A stretch of DNA of 64,000 bases, taken from positions 9,176,001-9,240,000 of the forward strand of contig NC_069106.1 in NCBI RefSeq assembly GCF_947172395.1, given 5' to 3'. This DNA is from Bicyclus anynana (lineage: Eukaryota; Arthropoda; Insecta; Lepidoptera; Nymphalidae). The notes below the pieces were generated by a model. It worked only from the letters and a program-made list of their open reading frames with translations, was not told the DNA's origin and searched no databases. The translations under genes and the position numbers were made by a program. Shown here piece by piece: positions 10,749-21,900 of the stretch. The stretch's first letter is position 1. Every line of letters begins with the position of its first letter.

Positions 10749-11642
10749 AATTTCTAATAATAATATCTACCTCCTCCATTATGGCCTAAAAACTGTATTA
10801 CGCATAAGGGTGAACAGTTTTTATAATTCAAAAATTTCTCGCGTTCTAGCTCTAGGTGAAAATAGAACGCGTGCAAGCTAGAACGTATCGACGTATCTGG
10901 TTCTGACTGAGACATATCTTAGCAGAGTGTGAAGCTGAGGGAGCAGCTAACGTGGCGTAACGTACGACTGTCGCTGGATTCGCGCCAACGTCCTACTGCA
11001 AGCAATGACACGAGCAGGGTTGAATTGAGAGCTAGTTAAACTAGTAGCAAGCATACTCGTATACTAGTAATAGATTACAACCCCTTTTTTGGGCTATTGG
11101 CTCTCTTATCTGAGAAGAGACTCGAGCTTAGCAATGAGCCGAATATGGGTTGATAACGATGAACGACTGATGAATTGATTATAAAACAAGGGTGATAACT
11201 TTTAGTCGTAAACTTAAAATTAACTCTATGAAGGTAACAAACGCACAGGGTCTATCTCCGATATCTGACGTCACCCAGACGCAGGCTTTTTAACTCACGA
11301 CTGATACACCCAGGCCAAAACCTTCCCAAACGGCCCTCTAAGTCGAGGTCCAAGTCTTAGAGGAGGAGCCCTTAGAGAGTCGTTCCGCCCGTCTACTCTG
11401 TTTCTGCCTTCGGGCCCCATCAGGCGATGCTTCTGCGCTCGCCCAAACCCCCCGGTGACGCCGCTGAGGTCTCATAGGAGCAAGGCACTTACACAGTCAA
11501 AAAAAAAACATCGTCTAAGAAGCTTACTTCAAATCCTATATGTACTTTTTATTATTACCATCTCACAGAAATAGAGTGAAACCTACAAATTCAGTCATGG
11601 TCTAATATAGCGGCCATGCATCAAATCATACAGTTCGATTTT
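10749..11642. other. mostly unassigned, includes a SINE B tail and a GC-rich block
   Basis: 11095-11160 (+) is the 3' end of SINE B (GAGCCGAATATGGGTTGATA). 11254-11500 is unusually GC-rich for this window and may be an old transposon fragment, but I could not match it. The rest shows no signal. Confidence 0.45.
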
Positions 11643-12094
11643 TTAATTGCACTCTCCAAGCAAGCCTACAGATGTGTGTGCCGGAAATAGGTCATATTTC
11701 CTACAAGTAGCAAAGGCAGCCTTTGCTACTTTACTACTTTGCTTCTCTGCTACTTTGACGGCGTCTCGGCTTCCGTCATTAATGTTAAGAAGACACTCGT
11801 GGCTACTCGACATCGCCCGCGTTTCCAAATGATGATTCTTTTTATAATGATCTTGTAACTTAAAAGCATATTTGAGAAACTCTTTGATGCAGTAGTTTTC
11901 TGGAATCTGGAAGGTTCTAGATTCTATTCCCGTCTCGGAGTAGTTGAGGATGTTTACAAAATAGGTTTCGTTTCTGGTGATGTACTTCGCTCGTGGATCA
12001 ATATTAGGTGTAATGAAGGAAAAGAAAATGGAGGTAAATAGGAAAAAAGCAAACAAGAACAAGACAAAAGTGTAGTCTTGTTGCATACTATTTG

Positions 12095-12495
12095 GTAGGT
12101 GGCTGGTGGTGGCTTCAGCCGTGGCTAGTTACCACCCTACCGACAAAGACGTACCGCCAAGCGATTTAGCGTTCCAGTACGATGCCGTGTAGAAACCAAA
12201 AGAGGTGTGGATTTTCATCCACCTTCTAACAAGTTAGCCCGCTTCCATAATAATAATAATAATAATAAAACACTTTATTACACCAAAAACAAAATAACAA
12301 AATTTTACAAAAACAAACCAAGTAAAATACAAACAATGGTGTAACGGCGGCCTTATCTCTAAAGTGATATCTTCCAGGCAACCGTTATTATAAGGAGTTC
12401 ACGTTTACAAAGAGAAGTGGTTGGTGCGCGGTTCCATCTTAGACTGCATCATCACTTACCATCAGGTGAGATTGTAGTCAAGGGCTAACTTGTAA
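12095..12495 (+). mobile_element. SINE A, 5'-truncated and interrupted
   Basis: The body runs from GGCTTCAGCCGTGGCTAG to the poly(A) end, but it is split after CCGCTTCCAT by a LINE tail (12247-12430). It resumes at TTCCATCTTAGACTGCATCA, leaving a repeated TTCCAT at the junction. Confidence 0.85.
12247..12430 (-). mobile_element. CR1/L2-like LINE 3' tail inserted in SINE A
   Basis: Minus strand carries GGTTGCCTGGAAGATATCAC, then GATAAGGCCGCC, then GGTGTAATAAAGTG and an (ATT)n tail. The same landmarks, in order, are found in the 3' UTR of the RT element at 45280-45400. A short TTCCAT repeat flanks it. Confidence 0.75.
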
Positions 12496-12639
12496 AAAAA
12501 AATTAAAAAAAGGTATATATGCAGCAAGGAGACTAGAGGGGTTTTAGCAGGTAAAAGCGAACTTACCTCGTCGATTTACCAGAGAGCTAAAAAAATTTAA
12601 ACGCTGTGCAATTTAAAGGAATAATATACAAAATACTAA

Positions 12640-12867
12640 TCTATACTTATATTATAAAGCTGAAGAGTTTGTTTGTTTGATTGAACGCGCTAATCTCAGA
12701 AACTACTGGTCTGATTTGAAAAATTCTTTCAGTGTTAGATAGCCAATTTATCGAGGAAGACTATATATTATCCCTATAATACGGGGATAATATATAAGGC
12801 TATATATTATCCCCGTATTCCTACGGGAACGGGAATCACGCGGGTGAAACCGCGCGGCGTCAGCTAG
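12640..12867 (+). mobile_element. non-autonomous Helitron, family E, complete
   Basis: 5' TCTATACTTATATTATAAAG at 12640 and 3' GGTGAAACCGCGCGGCGTCA followed by CTAG at 12864-12867. It is bounded by A on the left and T on the right, as expected for AT-target Helitron insertion. It contains a small internal duplication of TATATTATCCC. Confidence 0.85.
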
Positions 12868-13282
12868 TCATGGAATATAACACGATTGACGAATTTCTAA
12901 AGGATAAATGTTTTTATATAAAAAAATGTAACATATTGATATTTATGACGTTATTTCATTTGATCATTATTAGTATTGTTTATTTTTTTTTATTTGTATA
13001 ATGTAATTCTTGCACGCAGATTGTGATTGATCAACACCTATTGATCCTGTACATTACCGCATTCTTGCAATAAATGTAAAAAGCAGCAGAGGTAGAGTAG
13101 CAACCCCGCACCGGAAAGTGCAGTGTTTGTCGACCCCCTACTAGGAAGATCAAGTGGATTACAGATGACCGCTGGATACTGCGGCTGGTGTTTGGAAGTC
13201 TTATCAAGAGGTCCACATTCAGCAATGGACGTTCATTTGCTGACAATGGGATCTTCTTCTTTGTCGCTGCTCTCTTGAGTGG
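12868..13282. other. unassigned stretch, possibly older LINE remnant at its right end
   Basis: 13090-13215 reads as scattered RTE-like pieces (a CACCGGAAAGTGCAGTGTTT block shared with the RTE ends, then GTTTGGAAGTC). The remainder has no signal. Confidence 0.4.
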
Positions 13283-13533
13283 TTGTGGTTTTTAGGACGT
13301 GTTGGAGGCAGATGTAATACGCCTCACGAGCATTCGCCACTTCTCCCTGTGCGTAGTGAGTCGTGTACATTCATGCAAGGGACCAGATTAATCTGGTCGG
13401 TCCATCGCATGGGTGACCTTCCGCGTGCCCTAGTTCCCTCCACCGTCCCTTGCACAACAAGGCGTTCGATACAATCATTCCCTCGCCGGGAGACATGTCC
13501 AAAAAACTGTAGAATGCGACTGTGAAACTCCAA
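13283..13533 (-). pseudogene. LINE ORF C-terminus remnant (distal part)
   Basis: Minus strand reads ILQFFGHVSRRGNDCIERLV followed by VQGTVEGTRARGRSPMRWTD. This is the arrangement of RTE-type endonuclease-RT C-termini (FGH, basic G-R-P-x-R-W block). It continues 13712-13830 after an inserted family K repeat. Confidence 0.7.
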
Positions 13534-13544
13534 AAAACTGAAAA

Positions 13545-13711
13545 TCAGCGCTACGTGTTCTAATTCAAATGGTCACGTAGCTTTATGCTGAGCTGGGGCC
13601 TTTTTGGGTTATGCCACACATCGCAGGGTATTGTCCTGGATGTCCTGGTGTATTGGAGATATTGTGATGTGTGGCATAATTTCGAAATAAACGCATTTTT
13701 CTTTCTAATGT
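13545..13711. mobile_element. family K element inserted in a LINE
   Basis: Contains a perfect 14-bp inverted pair, TTATGCCACACATC and GATGTGTGGCATAA, around the interior CGCAGGGTATTGTCC. Copies or fragments are at 56815-56965 and 2083-2121. It interrupts the LINE reading between its RLST and ILQFFGH segments. Confidence 0.6.
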
Positions 13712-13830
13712 CGAGAGACGTTGTTTTATGTCGAGTTCTTGGAGTATAGAGACGTTAGTGCAGAACTCAGTCCAGGAGATTCCCAACATTCGTCTCCAAC
13801 ACCACATCTCCAGAGCATCTAGACAGTGAG
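13712..13830 (-). pseudogene. LINE ORF C-terminus remnant (proximal part)
   Basis: Minus strand reads ALEMWCWRRMLGISWTEFCT then NVSILQELDIKQRLST. These segments normally sit just upstream of the FFGH block found at 13283-13533. Confidence 0.7.
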
Positions 13831-14046
13831 ATGGTGATAATAAAAACGGTATATTATAAATTGGCAAAATGAAAACGATGGAAATAATAATTTCATCAGA
13901 GATATGCACCGACATCGCCAAAAGCAATCATCGAATCCAACATCATTTGAAAGTCTAATACAAGTAGGCTTATATTGGAAGCGCTTTGGATCTGTCGGTT
14001 TGACTCTACCACGCTAATAAATACAAAAAACTACTATTAGGTAAAC

Positions 14047-14330
14047 CCGCGATGGCCCAGTGGATGAGGACCTCTGCTTCCGATTCCGCAGGGTGTGGGT
14101 TGGAATCCGGGCATGTATCTCAACTTTTCAGTTGTGTGCTGATTGATTGATTTGATCAACCCATAATCGGCTCACTGCTGAGCTCGAGTCTCCTCTCAGA
14201 ATGAGAGGGGTTAGGCCAATAGTCCACCACGCTGGCCTAATGCGGATTGCCAGACTTCAAACTCAATCCCTCTCATTCTGAGAGGAGACTCGAGCTCAGC
14301 AGTGAGCCGAATATGGGTTGTTAGTGATGA
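14047..14330. repeat. rearranged SINE B pieces
   Basis: Head in plus orientation (14047-14130), then tail in minus orientation (about 14141-14260), then tail in plus orientation (14263-14330). The two facing tails share GAGAGGAGACTCGAGCTCAG and form a large inverted repeat. Confidence 0.8.
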
Positions 14331-14910
14331 CTATTAGGTAACTAAACATTGAATTTTCAGTAAACTGGGCTTATTTACAATAAAAAATTGATTTGTTTTG
14401 CTATTCTCCGCGAAATTGCCCAATCCAAACCTCAGCATCAAATATTAACTTAATAAACAAGAAAGAAAGAAAGAAAAGATAGATAGTCATAGATGGACTA
14501 TGAAACCACCTTTAAAACATCCGTGTATGAGTATATCTGTATTTTCCCTCATATTACTAAAGAAAACAAAGAAAACAGCTTAGAAATGTTGGAAAGACGA
14601 ACAATTTCTTTGGAAACTGTAGTGTTACGTCATCTACCGCGGAAAATGGACGTTTTAATCTATATTGATGGAGTGTCCGGGTGAAAAATGAGGGGTTTTT
14701 TGGAAAACGATGGCTCTAATATTTCCGCGCTGCAGCGGTTTAGCAATTAACACTCGCAGCCAATATGCGAGGGATGGGGGTGAATGAGATTTAATCAATT
14801 CTCCCATTAGAAGAGGAGGTGGGGCGTATTGTTCAAACGGAAGTTTTTTTTTCTCTATTTTAAAGTATCAATTTGGTACTCTATAAAATTACGAACTAGC
14901 CTACTTATGT
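14331..14910. other. unassigned stretch
   Basis: A 63-codon frame at 14493-14684 lacks recognisable features; no repeats matched. Confidence 0.35.
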
Positions 14911-15232
14911 ACAACCCATATACGGCTCACTGCTGAGCGCGAGTCTCCTCTAAGAATGAGAGGGGTTAGACCAATAGTTCACCACGCTGGCCCAATGCGG
15001 ATTGGCAGACTTTACACACGCAGAAAATTAAGAAAATTCTCTGGTATGCAGGTTTCCCTCATGTTATGGTTATGCCTCACGATGTTTTTCCTTCACCGTT
15101 TGAGACACGTAATATTTAATTTCTTAAAATGCACACATATGAAAAGTTGGAGGTGCATGCCACGGACCGGATTCGAACCCACACCCTCCGGAATCGCAGG
15201 CAGAGGTCATATCCACTGGGCTATCACGGCTC
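14911..15232 (-). mobile_element. SINE B, full-length
   Basis: Runs from CAACCCATATACGGCTCACT to CCACTGGGCTATCACGGCT, with a small insertion after the GCAGGTTTCCCTCA block. Confidence 0.88.
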
Positions 15233-15519
15233 CCTCTACTCTATTATTATTATACTAAGATAATGTCCAATAACTTAATTTTAGCCTTTTACTAATTTTT
15301 ATGTCTTTAGGTAAATTTGTTCACGTGATCTTCCATAAACGGAAGAAATGAAAAAATAATATTTTTAACCAATTTAAAAAAAAATCTCATTGAACGTATG
15401 TAGACGAATAGGTATATTATATGTAAATTAAATGTTGTAGCCTGAGAACATAGCTCGTGAGATTAACGCGATCAACCAAACAAACGAAATAATTAATCAG
15501 CTTTATTATATTTACTTAC

Positions 15520-15600
15520 TGCCTCATTTGTCCCGTGGTTAGCTGGTTCGGCTACAGACAATGAAATCCTGGGTTCGAAGCCCGGGTCAGGCCAACAAAA
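15520..15600 (+). repeat. tRNA-like SINE head, third type
   Basis: CCCGTGGTTAGCTGGTTCGG (A-box region) and CCTGGGTTCGAAGCCCGGGT (B-box region) are followed by CAGGCCAACAAAAAATACG. Layout resembles 4440-4533 and 23040-23215. No intact cloverleaf or terminator was seen. Confidence 0.5.
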
Positions 15601-15946
15601 AATACGTTGTATATAGTTACCACAATGTGTTAGAAAATAAATATTGATAATTCTATTTAATTTGGCAGACGAACTTTTAGTTTTCATATGAGGAAGATCT
15701 GGCTAATACAGGCCCTCTTTCTTGAAACATTTGGCATTAACAACTGAAGGAGAATACAATCTCACTCAGTCGTCATGCGAGACCCAACACAGGCCGCGAA
15801 CAGTAACACGATGGGCATAAAACAATTAACACGCGACGAGTGTCCATTAAAACAGAAACTAAAAGGACTCAAAGCAAATTGACAATATGTATGGAGCTGG
15901 CAATGTGCCAGGCCCCGCTTGAGCCCAGGCAGGGTTGCCACTATTA

Positions 15947-16631
15947 TACAGGGTCCTCGGTTATTTCCCATAACTTCAAGGTGTTGACGAGTCCATATAT
16001 AGGAGCCGAAGTGCATATAACTAAATGAGATGGTCCAAAATTGTATGGGGCCCAGGATCAATCATTGTACCCTGGCGGAAATAAAAGAAAATTTTCGATG
16101 TTTTCGATTAAACAAATCTACAAATTGACTTTAATTCTTTCGAAATAATATTCATTCTCGCCCAAGAAATGCAACACTAATATGGCTAATTATGGCGGAT
16201 TGATGACGTTTTCCACACAATAGTCGTTTTGATGTTTGCTGTCAAATGTCATGTCATAGTTGCTATATGGGTGCCATCTTGATATTACTCAAAAACTTGT
16301 GTTAAATTGTACCTTTTGTGTTATATTAAACCAAGTAATACATAAAAAAATAGTAATTGTTCGCATGGTTTCACCAATGATCGATAAATGGCGGTATAAT
16401 TGGACTGACTCGCACTTACGTTCGTGGATTCGAAATAAAGTACAATTAATCATATTTGATAGTTTCTTTGTTTCTTTTTGTACAGTTTATGCAAGTGCAA
16501 TAAAAGAAAAATTCAGTTCAGTAGTCAGTGTTTCATTGGACCCGGGTAGTAATGTTCCTTGAACATTATTAATTAATTTTCTGTAAAGAATAGACACCAG
16601 AGTTATGGGAAATACTCCCTAGCACTCTGTA
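15947..16631. mobile_element. candidate DNA transposon with TIRs and TTA target duplication
   Basis: Left end TACAGGGTCCTCGG then TTATTTCCCATAACTTCAAG. The right end, reverse-complemented, is TACAGAGTGCTAGGGAG then TATTTCCCATAACTCTGG. TTA flanks both ends directly (15944-15946 and 16632-16634), compatible with a 3-bp duplication as in PIF/Harbinger-like elements. The interior has an unrecognised 100-codon frame (16260-16562). Confidence 0.5.
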
Positions 16632-16634
16632 TTA

Positions 16635-17277
16635 CTGATAATAAACAATTTCATTTGACTTGATTTGATTTACATCATTACGCAGGAAACGATTAAGCGA
16701 AGACCCTATTTTAGCTATTGGATATTAGTTATTCGAGGGTGGTTAGGCTTCTTAAAGCCAAAATTTATGAATACCTGACCACTGCCTAGATTTTCAGAAA
16801 ATTTAAGGTACTCTGCTAAACTAAAAGACCTACATTCGATCGACTTTCCTCTATCGTCTCCCAACGCGTAGAGTCAATGTTACAGTTAGCCACATGCCTC
16901 TCCAGTACATCCTTATACCTCATGAACTGACCGCCTTGTTTCCACTTAACGTTCTAAAAGCTAGCCACTAACAGACACACAGAACACAAATTTACAACAC
17001 CTCTCTTTACGTCGGAGGTAAAGAAACAAAATAATCGTTGTGAGGTGGCAACCCTACACGACAGTGAAAGTAGTATGCGCCGGAATGATTTAACTGCAGT
17101 TTTAATAAACGAATATCATTAAAATGAACCACTGCGATCATTATTTGTGCAATTATTTGTATTATTGTTTTGTTGCAGTTCATGCGGTTTTGCTCGTAAT
17201 TGTTTTATTGTATTGTACTTTTTATTTGTTTACAGTAGTTGATTGCATAACGTGCCCCATCTGATTTTATTTATTTA
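16635..17277. other. mostly unassigned, includes a LINE fragment
   Basis: 16826-16960 on the minus strand reads KWKQGGQFMRYKDVLERHVA, a recognisable insect LINE (endonuclease-RT) C-terminal segment, now broken by stops. The remainder shows nothing. Confidence 0.5.
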
Positions 17278-17345
17278 CTAGCCCGCGACTTCGTACGCGT
17301 GGATCTCAGTTTTTCACTAATCCCGCGGAAAAATCACTAAACTTT
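17278..17345 (-). mobile_element. Helitron family G 3' terminus fragment
   Basis: CTAG at 17278-17281 followed by CCGCGACTTCGTACGCGTGG and the CAGTTTTTCACTAATCCCGC block. One arm of the terminal hairpin is deleted. Confidence 0.5.
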
Positions 17346-17401
17346 TTTAAACTTTCAAAGGGGAATATATCTATCATACATGGTTTTTGGAGCCGTGATA
17401 G

Positions 17402-17621
17402 CGGATTGGCAGAATTCACATTATAATACCACATAACATAATTAAGAAAATTCACTGGTATACAGGTTTCCTCACGATGTTTTTCCTTCACCGTTTGAGA
17501 CACGTTATATTTAATTTCATTGCACACAACATAAAAGTTGAAGATGCATGCCCCGGACCGGATTCAAACCCACACCTTCCGGAATCGGAAGCAGAGGTCA
17601 TATCCACTGGGCTATCACATA
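17402..17621 (-). mobile_element. SINE B, internally deleted
   Basis: Retains the CCGTTTGAGACACGT block and the tRNA-like head, but lacks most of the tail region. Confidence 0.8.
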
Positions 17622-17861
17622 TAATATAGTGCACGCCAGAACCAAACATTATCACCCAGATCCCGCCAAGCCACATTAGAACAGCGTTGTGGGTCTAAAC
17701 TCTCCACCGAAAAAGGAAATTGAATGAAAAAAGAATTAATAAAAAAAAAGTAGATAAAAAAATAGTACCCACTATGTATGTACATGTGGAGTAATGTCGG
17801 ATTGTAACGCCGCGGGGCGCTCGTAAACACCGTTGTTTCTGGGTCACATACACCCTACATT

Positions 17862-17879
17862 CCCCCCCCCCCCCCCCCC
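17862..17879 (+). repeat. poly(C) run of 18
   Basis: Uninterrupted C homopolymer between ACATT and AGGTAAAT. It may also be a sequencing or assembly weak point. Confidence 0.9.
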
Positions 17880-18093
17880 AGGTAAATACATTTTCTCGAG
17901 CATTCATATCAACTTAATCAGCCTCCGTGGTCCAGCGGTTAACCCACAGAAGACAGAACGAAGAAACTAAACACTTAAAGCTTCAGCTCACGAGATGGCC
18001 TCTGTAACAAAAATACTTGTGAACTAAGCCTAGGTAAATAAATAAAAATAAAAATAAAAAAGCCTAGGTACTTGTTATAAGTGAACTTTGAAG

Positions 18094-18097
<4 letters not shown>

Positions 18098-18129
<32 letters not shown>

Positions 18130-18445
18130 TTTGTACAAGTTAGCCCTTGACTAAAATCTCACCTGATGGTAAGTGATGATGCAGTCCAAGATGGAAGCGG
18201 GCTAACTTGTTAGGAGGAGGATGAAAATCCACACTCCTTTCGGTTTCTACACGACATCGTACCGGAACGCTAAATCGCTTGGCGGTACGTCTTTGTCGGT
18301 AGGGTGGTAACTAGCCACGGCCGAAGCCCCCCACCAGCCAGACCTGGACAAATTAAGAAAGCCTCAATCAGCCCAGCCAGGGATCGAACCCAGGACCTCC
18401 GCCTTGTAAGTCCACTGCGCATACCACTGCGCCACGGAGGCTGTC
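18098..18445 (-). mobile_element. SINE A, full-length with long poly(A)
   Basis: About 30 T at the left (poly(A) tail of the minus-strand copy), full body, and tRNA-like head ending CCACGGAGGCTGTC. The long homopolymer suggests a relatively recent insertion. Confidence 0.9.
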
Positions 18446-18460
18446 AGAGGCAGTCTTGCT

Positions 18461-18693
18461 CTTTTGGGCATGCATTTTCAGTTGTGTGCACTTTAAGTAA
18501 TTAAATATCACATGTCTCAAACGGTGCAGGAAAAACATCGTGAGGAAAGCTGCATACCAGAGAATTTTCTTAATTCTCTGCGTGTGTAAAGCCTGACAAT
18601 CCGCATTGCGCCAGCGCGGTGGACCTTGGCCTAACCCCTCTCATTCTGAGAGGAGACTCGAGCTCAGCAGTGAGCGGAATATGGGTTGATAAT
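18461..18693 (+). mobile_element. SINE B, head-truncated
   Basis: Starts at CATGCATTTTCAGTTGTGTG and runs to the GATAATG tail. It lies head-to-head against the SINE A copy. Confidence 0.85.
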
Positions 18694-18828
18694 GTCGCAC
18701 AAATTGTACAAAATGATCATACATCGAGTCCTCAGGGTAAGCATGGTATGTTTGCTTCTATGGTGTCCCGCCACTGTCTGTCACTGATAATTACCTGCAG
18801 GGTCATTATGTAACTTGGTGTACCCTTC

Positions 18829-19107
18829 AAGTAATCAGTCACTACATTGTTTTTCATCGTATTTTTGTTTTTGTGATCATCTAAAATATTTATTTCAACG
18901 AAATTACATTAACTGAACTATATTGCAGTAACGGTTTTTTGTTTCTACGATCATCTTACCTGATTATTTCAACGAAATTACGTAAATACCAGTTTTCCGT
19001 TAAAATACGTGTTACGTTACGTAAAATGACGATAATTGTGTCATTTTGTTGAAAACACAATGCAAAAATTAAATTACGATAAAAAACGATGTAGTGACTG
19101 ATTACTT
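18829..19107. mobile_element. 279-bp MITE with about 30-bp TIRs
   Basis: Left end AAGTAATCAGTCACTACATT then GTTTTTCATCGTA. The right end, reverse-complemented, is AAGTAATCAGTCACTACATC then GTTTTTTATCGTA. The interior repeats a TTTCAACGAAATTAC block twice. No coding capacity; superfamily not assigned. Confidence 0.75.
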
Positions 19108-19224
19108 AAATAGTACACTGAGTTAACCCTGCTGATTGTTACCCGATCTTTGTCATGTTTTGGCTCCGTGGCAAAGGTTTTACGAACTATATTATAGAGT
19201 GTAGTATTTTTTCATGTTTTACAT

Positions 19225-19455
19225 ACGATGTTTGCTTGTATGGCCACGTAATGTAAGGGATATGTAAGGGAGGAAATTCATATTAATAGAAAAATGTTGA
19301 ATGTGCAAGTGGAAGGACATAAGAGGATAGGAAGGCCAAAGAAGAAGAGGGCTGGAGTGTGAGAAAGAGAGTGGATGACTAGTTAACGAGTAATAGAGAC
19401 GAATGGAAAAGATTGACATATTTATCCGACCCCACTCAAGTGGGATAAGGGAAAG
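19225..19455 (+). pseudogene. LINE ORF C-terminus remnant
   Basis: Plus strand reads MLNVQVEGHKRIGRPKKK followed, after frame disruption, by NRDEWKRLTYLSDPT-like residues. This is the pattern of RTE-type C-termini (KRxGRPKKxW ... RxxWxxxxY). Confidence 0.65.
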
Positions 19456-19459
19456 GAGA

Positions 19460-20077
19460 TGATGGTGACTCAGGACGCGCAACGTGATTCATACCGTGAA
19501 TTTACACAAGAATATGACAGCATTTAGAATACCGTAAATTAATCAGAAAACGCTCGAGAAAAAGCTTTTCTTTCAAATGTTTTCGAGAGCGTGCAATCAG
19601 TTTTCTCTCCCGCAACCATGATTAAGTAATTTTCCAAAAACAGTGTACCTCTGAGCAGGTAGAGTAATCAGTTTCAGAGTTTCCACTCCATTTCCTAACA
19701 GTTTCCCAGCACTCCCAGTAATTGCTTTTCCCGCCAAAAATCGTTCACACCTTCCCGAAAACAATTGCCAAGTAAATTATGAAAAATGAACTCTATAAAA
19801 TACATTATAAGAGTAGATTTTCTTTGACAAATGAATGAAGACGCTACATCGGATTTTAAACTGTATGAGTCTGAAGATAGAGTCTATTTTAGATCAGTGG
19901 CAATTGAAAAGTGGAATGTAACAAGATAGGGACAAACAGTGATGTTTATAGTCAAGAGTGGTTCAGCTTTCGGTCACTCGGGTGCTTATATCAAGTGCTA
20001 TGTATGTATCAGCTGTCCAGCTCCTAAGAGCTTGGTAAACTCATCGATCAAATAAAACTTCAATTAATCTATACTTC
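19460..20077. other. unassigned stretch
   Basis: No repeats or coding signal recognised. Confidence 0.35.
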
Positions 20078-20581
20078 TATTATAAAGATGGAAAGTTTGT
20101 GAATTTGTGAAGTTGTAGAGGACAACCTCTGGGTTTCATCATCATTATCATCCCATATTCGGCTAACTGCTGATATCGAATCTCCTCTCAGAATGAGAGG
20201 GGTTAGGCCAAAAGGCCACCACGCTGGCCCAATGCGGATTGGAAGACTTCACACATGCAGAGAATTAAGAAAATTCTCTGGTATGCAGGTTTCTTCACGA
20301 TGTTTTTCCTTCACCGTTTAAGACACGTGATATTTAATTTCTTAAAATGCACACAACTGAAAAGTTGGAGGTGCATGCCCCAGACAGGATTGAAGCCCAC
20401 ACCCTCCGGAATCGGATCAGAGGTCATATCCACTGGGCTATCAAGGCTCTCAAATTACTCTAGGTTTATTGAACCGATTTTTAAAATTATTTTAGCTACG
20501 CTATATGTAAGTCTCATGTACTATATTTTATCCCTGTACTCCCACGGGAACGGGAACTACGCGGGTTTAACCGTGGAGTAT
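20078..20581 (+). mobile_element. Helitron family E/F, split by SINE B
   Basis: 5' part TCTATACTTCTATTATAAAG (20078-20136) runs to ACAACCTCTGGG. It resumes after the SINE at TTTATTGAACCGATTTTTAA and ends at CCCACGGGAACGGGAACTAC and a decayed terminus. The two halves align to the 31771 copy as one continuous element. Confidence 0.65.
20137..20448 (-). mobile_element. SINE B inserted in a Helitron
   Basis: Full-length reverse copy with triplet tail at the left and tRNA-like head at the right. Confidence 0.88.
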
Positions 20582-21594
20582 CTACCAGTTTAACATAAAC
20601 CATGAATTGGACATCTGCCAGGGTAAAGACTTGATGGCATATTACTGGTGTTCGCAACGAATAGTATCCTCAAAATCGACGTAATAGAGCAATATGTGGT
20701 ATGAGCAGGTATGTGATTAGATAATAGATATATATAGACAGTTGCTGTGTGGGCAAAGCTCCGGCGTTCCCACAAGTGGGTGCACGGTCCCATCAGATGC
20801 CCTAACGGGGAAGACGGGCGGTCGAAATACGGCGCTACACCGCGAAACGAAAGCCTTTAAAGAATTGGTTAGATAGGCAATGGATACTTACGGTCGAAGT
20901 GTCGCGAGTTGACCTGGGTTGGTTGACCCTAGCTGACGGGCGACATGATTATGTAATGTGTCTAGTGTAGGTCGAGAATTGTGTATTTCTCTGTGTTCAC
21001 CCGTCTGCAGGCCACAACAATCCGCTTCCAGCACTAAGCACCTCCAGGTCCAGAATAATTTTATCGTCCACTACCGCGGCTAAGTTTTAGTTAGTTATCC
21101 AAATTCACACGCGCTTAACTTCGTTAAGTAGGCTACAACTAAATGTCTCAACGTAACTAAAATGGTCATACGGAAATCAAAAAACACTGATTCTCCGTTA
21201 CAAACACGCGTTTTGCTACAGCGGACAGCAATAGACAACTACAAAAAATGGTTACATGGTACAATGGCGTCAAAAGTTCACGGTGTCAACAGTTGCAATG
21301 ATATTTTATACTTCAAAGCCCCACAACTGGAAGAGGAAATATGCAGTTAAGGGGTTGTAGTTTTGATCCTCTCCCGTTAATTCACTAAGTGTCAAGAGAC
21401 TAAAGTCATGGTTTCTATAAAAATAGGTCTTATACTGGACGATTAAAGGCATATTGCCTGTAACTTCTAAGTAGTCATAAAATTTGTCTAGCCACAAGAG
21501 CGTCGCCAATCCATTGCTGGGGCAAGTTAATATCATCATATCATATCATTAGTACTGGCTGTGCCTCGCTGCTTTAGTTGTTTCAAGATTCATA
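20582..21594. other. unassigned stretch
   Basis: No gene. Moderate GC around 20760-21060. Short frames show no domain-like pattern. Confidence 0.4.
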
Positions 21595-21815
21595 AAAGAA
21601 GTAAAGTTTGTAAGTTTATAACAATTCTTTGTAAGGGGTAATCTTCGGAACTACTGGTCTGATTTTTACTGAAAATTGTTTCACCAGTAGAATACTATTT
21701 AATATTTCTATCATATATAACTACTGAGTTATCACGGATTTTCTCGTACAGGTCGGACCGAAAAACTTACTTATTTGCATGCGCTGCCTCAACCATTGCA
21801 TATAATTTAAATTAG
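21595..21815 (+). mobile_element. Helitron family F fragment
   Basis: GTAAAGTTTGTAAGTTTATA, then GGGGTAATCTTCGGAACTAC, then GCATGCGCTGCCTCAACCAT. Matches 46646-46920 closely. Confidence 0.65.
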
Positions 21816-21900
21816 TTATACAGAAATTGACAGACAGACTGGGCGCGCCCGGCCAGTATTCGCGAAAAGAATATTTTGTCTGTGCGGTTCACGTTTGTAG

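Noticed and set aside
11254..11500. GC-rich block as a possible exon
   Set aside because: No long frame and no splice-consistent structure; composition alone is not enough.
11643..12086. 147-codon minus-strand frame with a hydrophobic N-terminus, possibly a small membrane protein
   Set aside because: No recognisable domain, the hydrophobic run comes from T/A-rich sequence, there is no conserved start context, and it includes an AGCAAAGGC palindrome. It may be an old repeat; I would not call it a gene without expression data.
13283..13525. plus-strand 80-codon frame
   Set aside because: Opposite strand of the LINE C-terminus remnant, which explains its openness.
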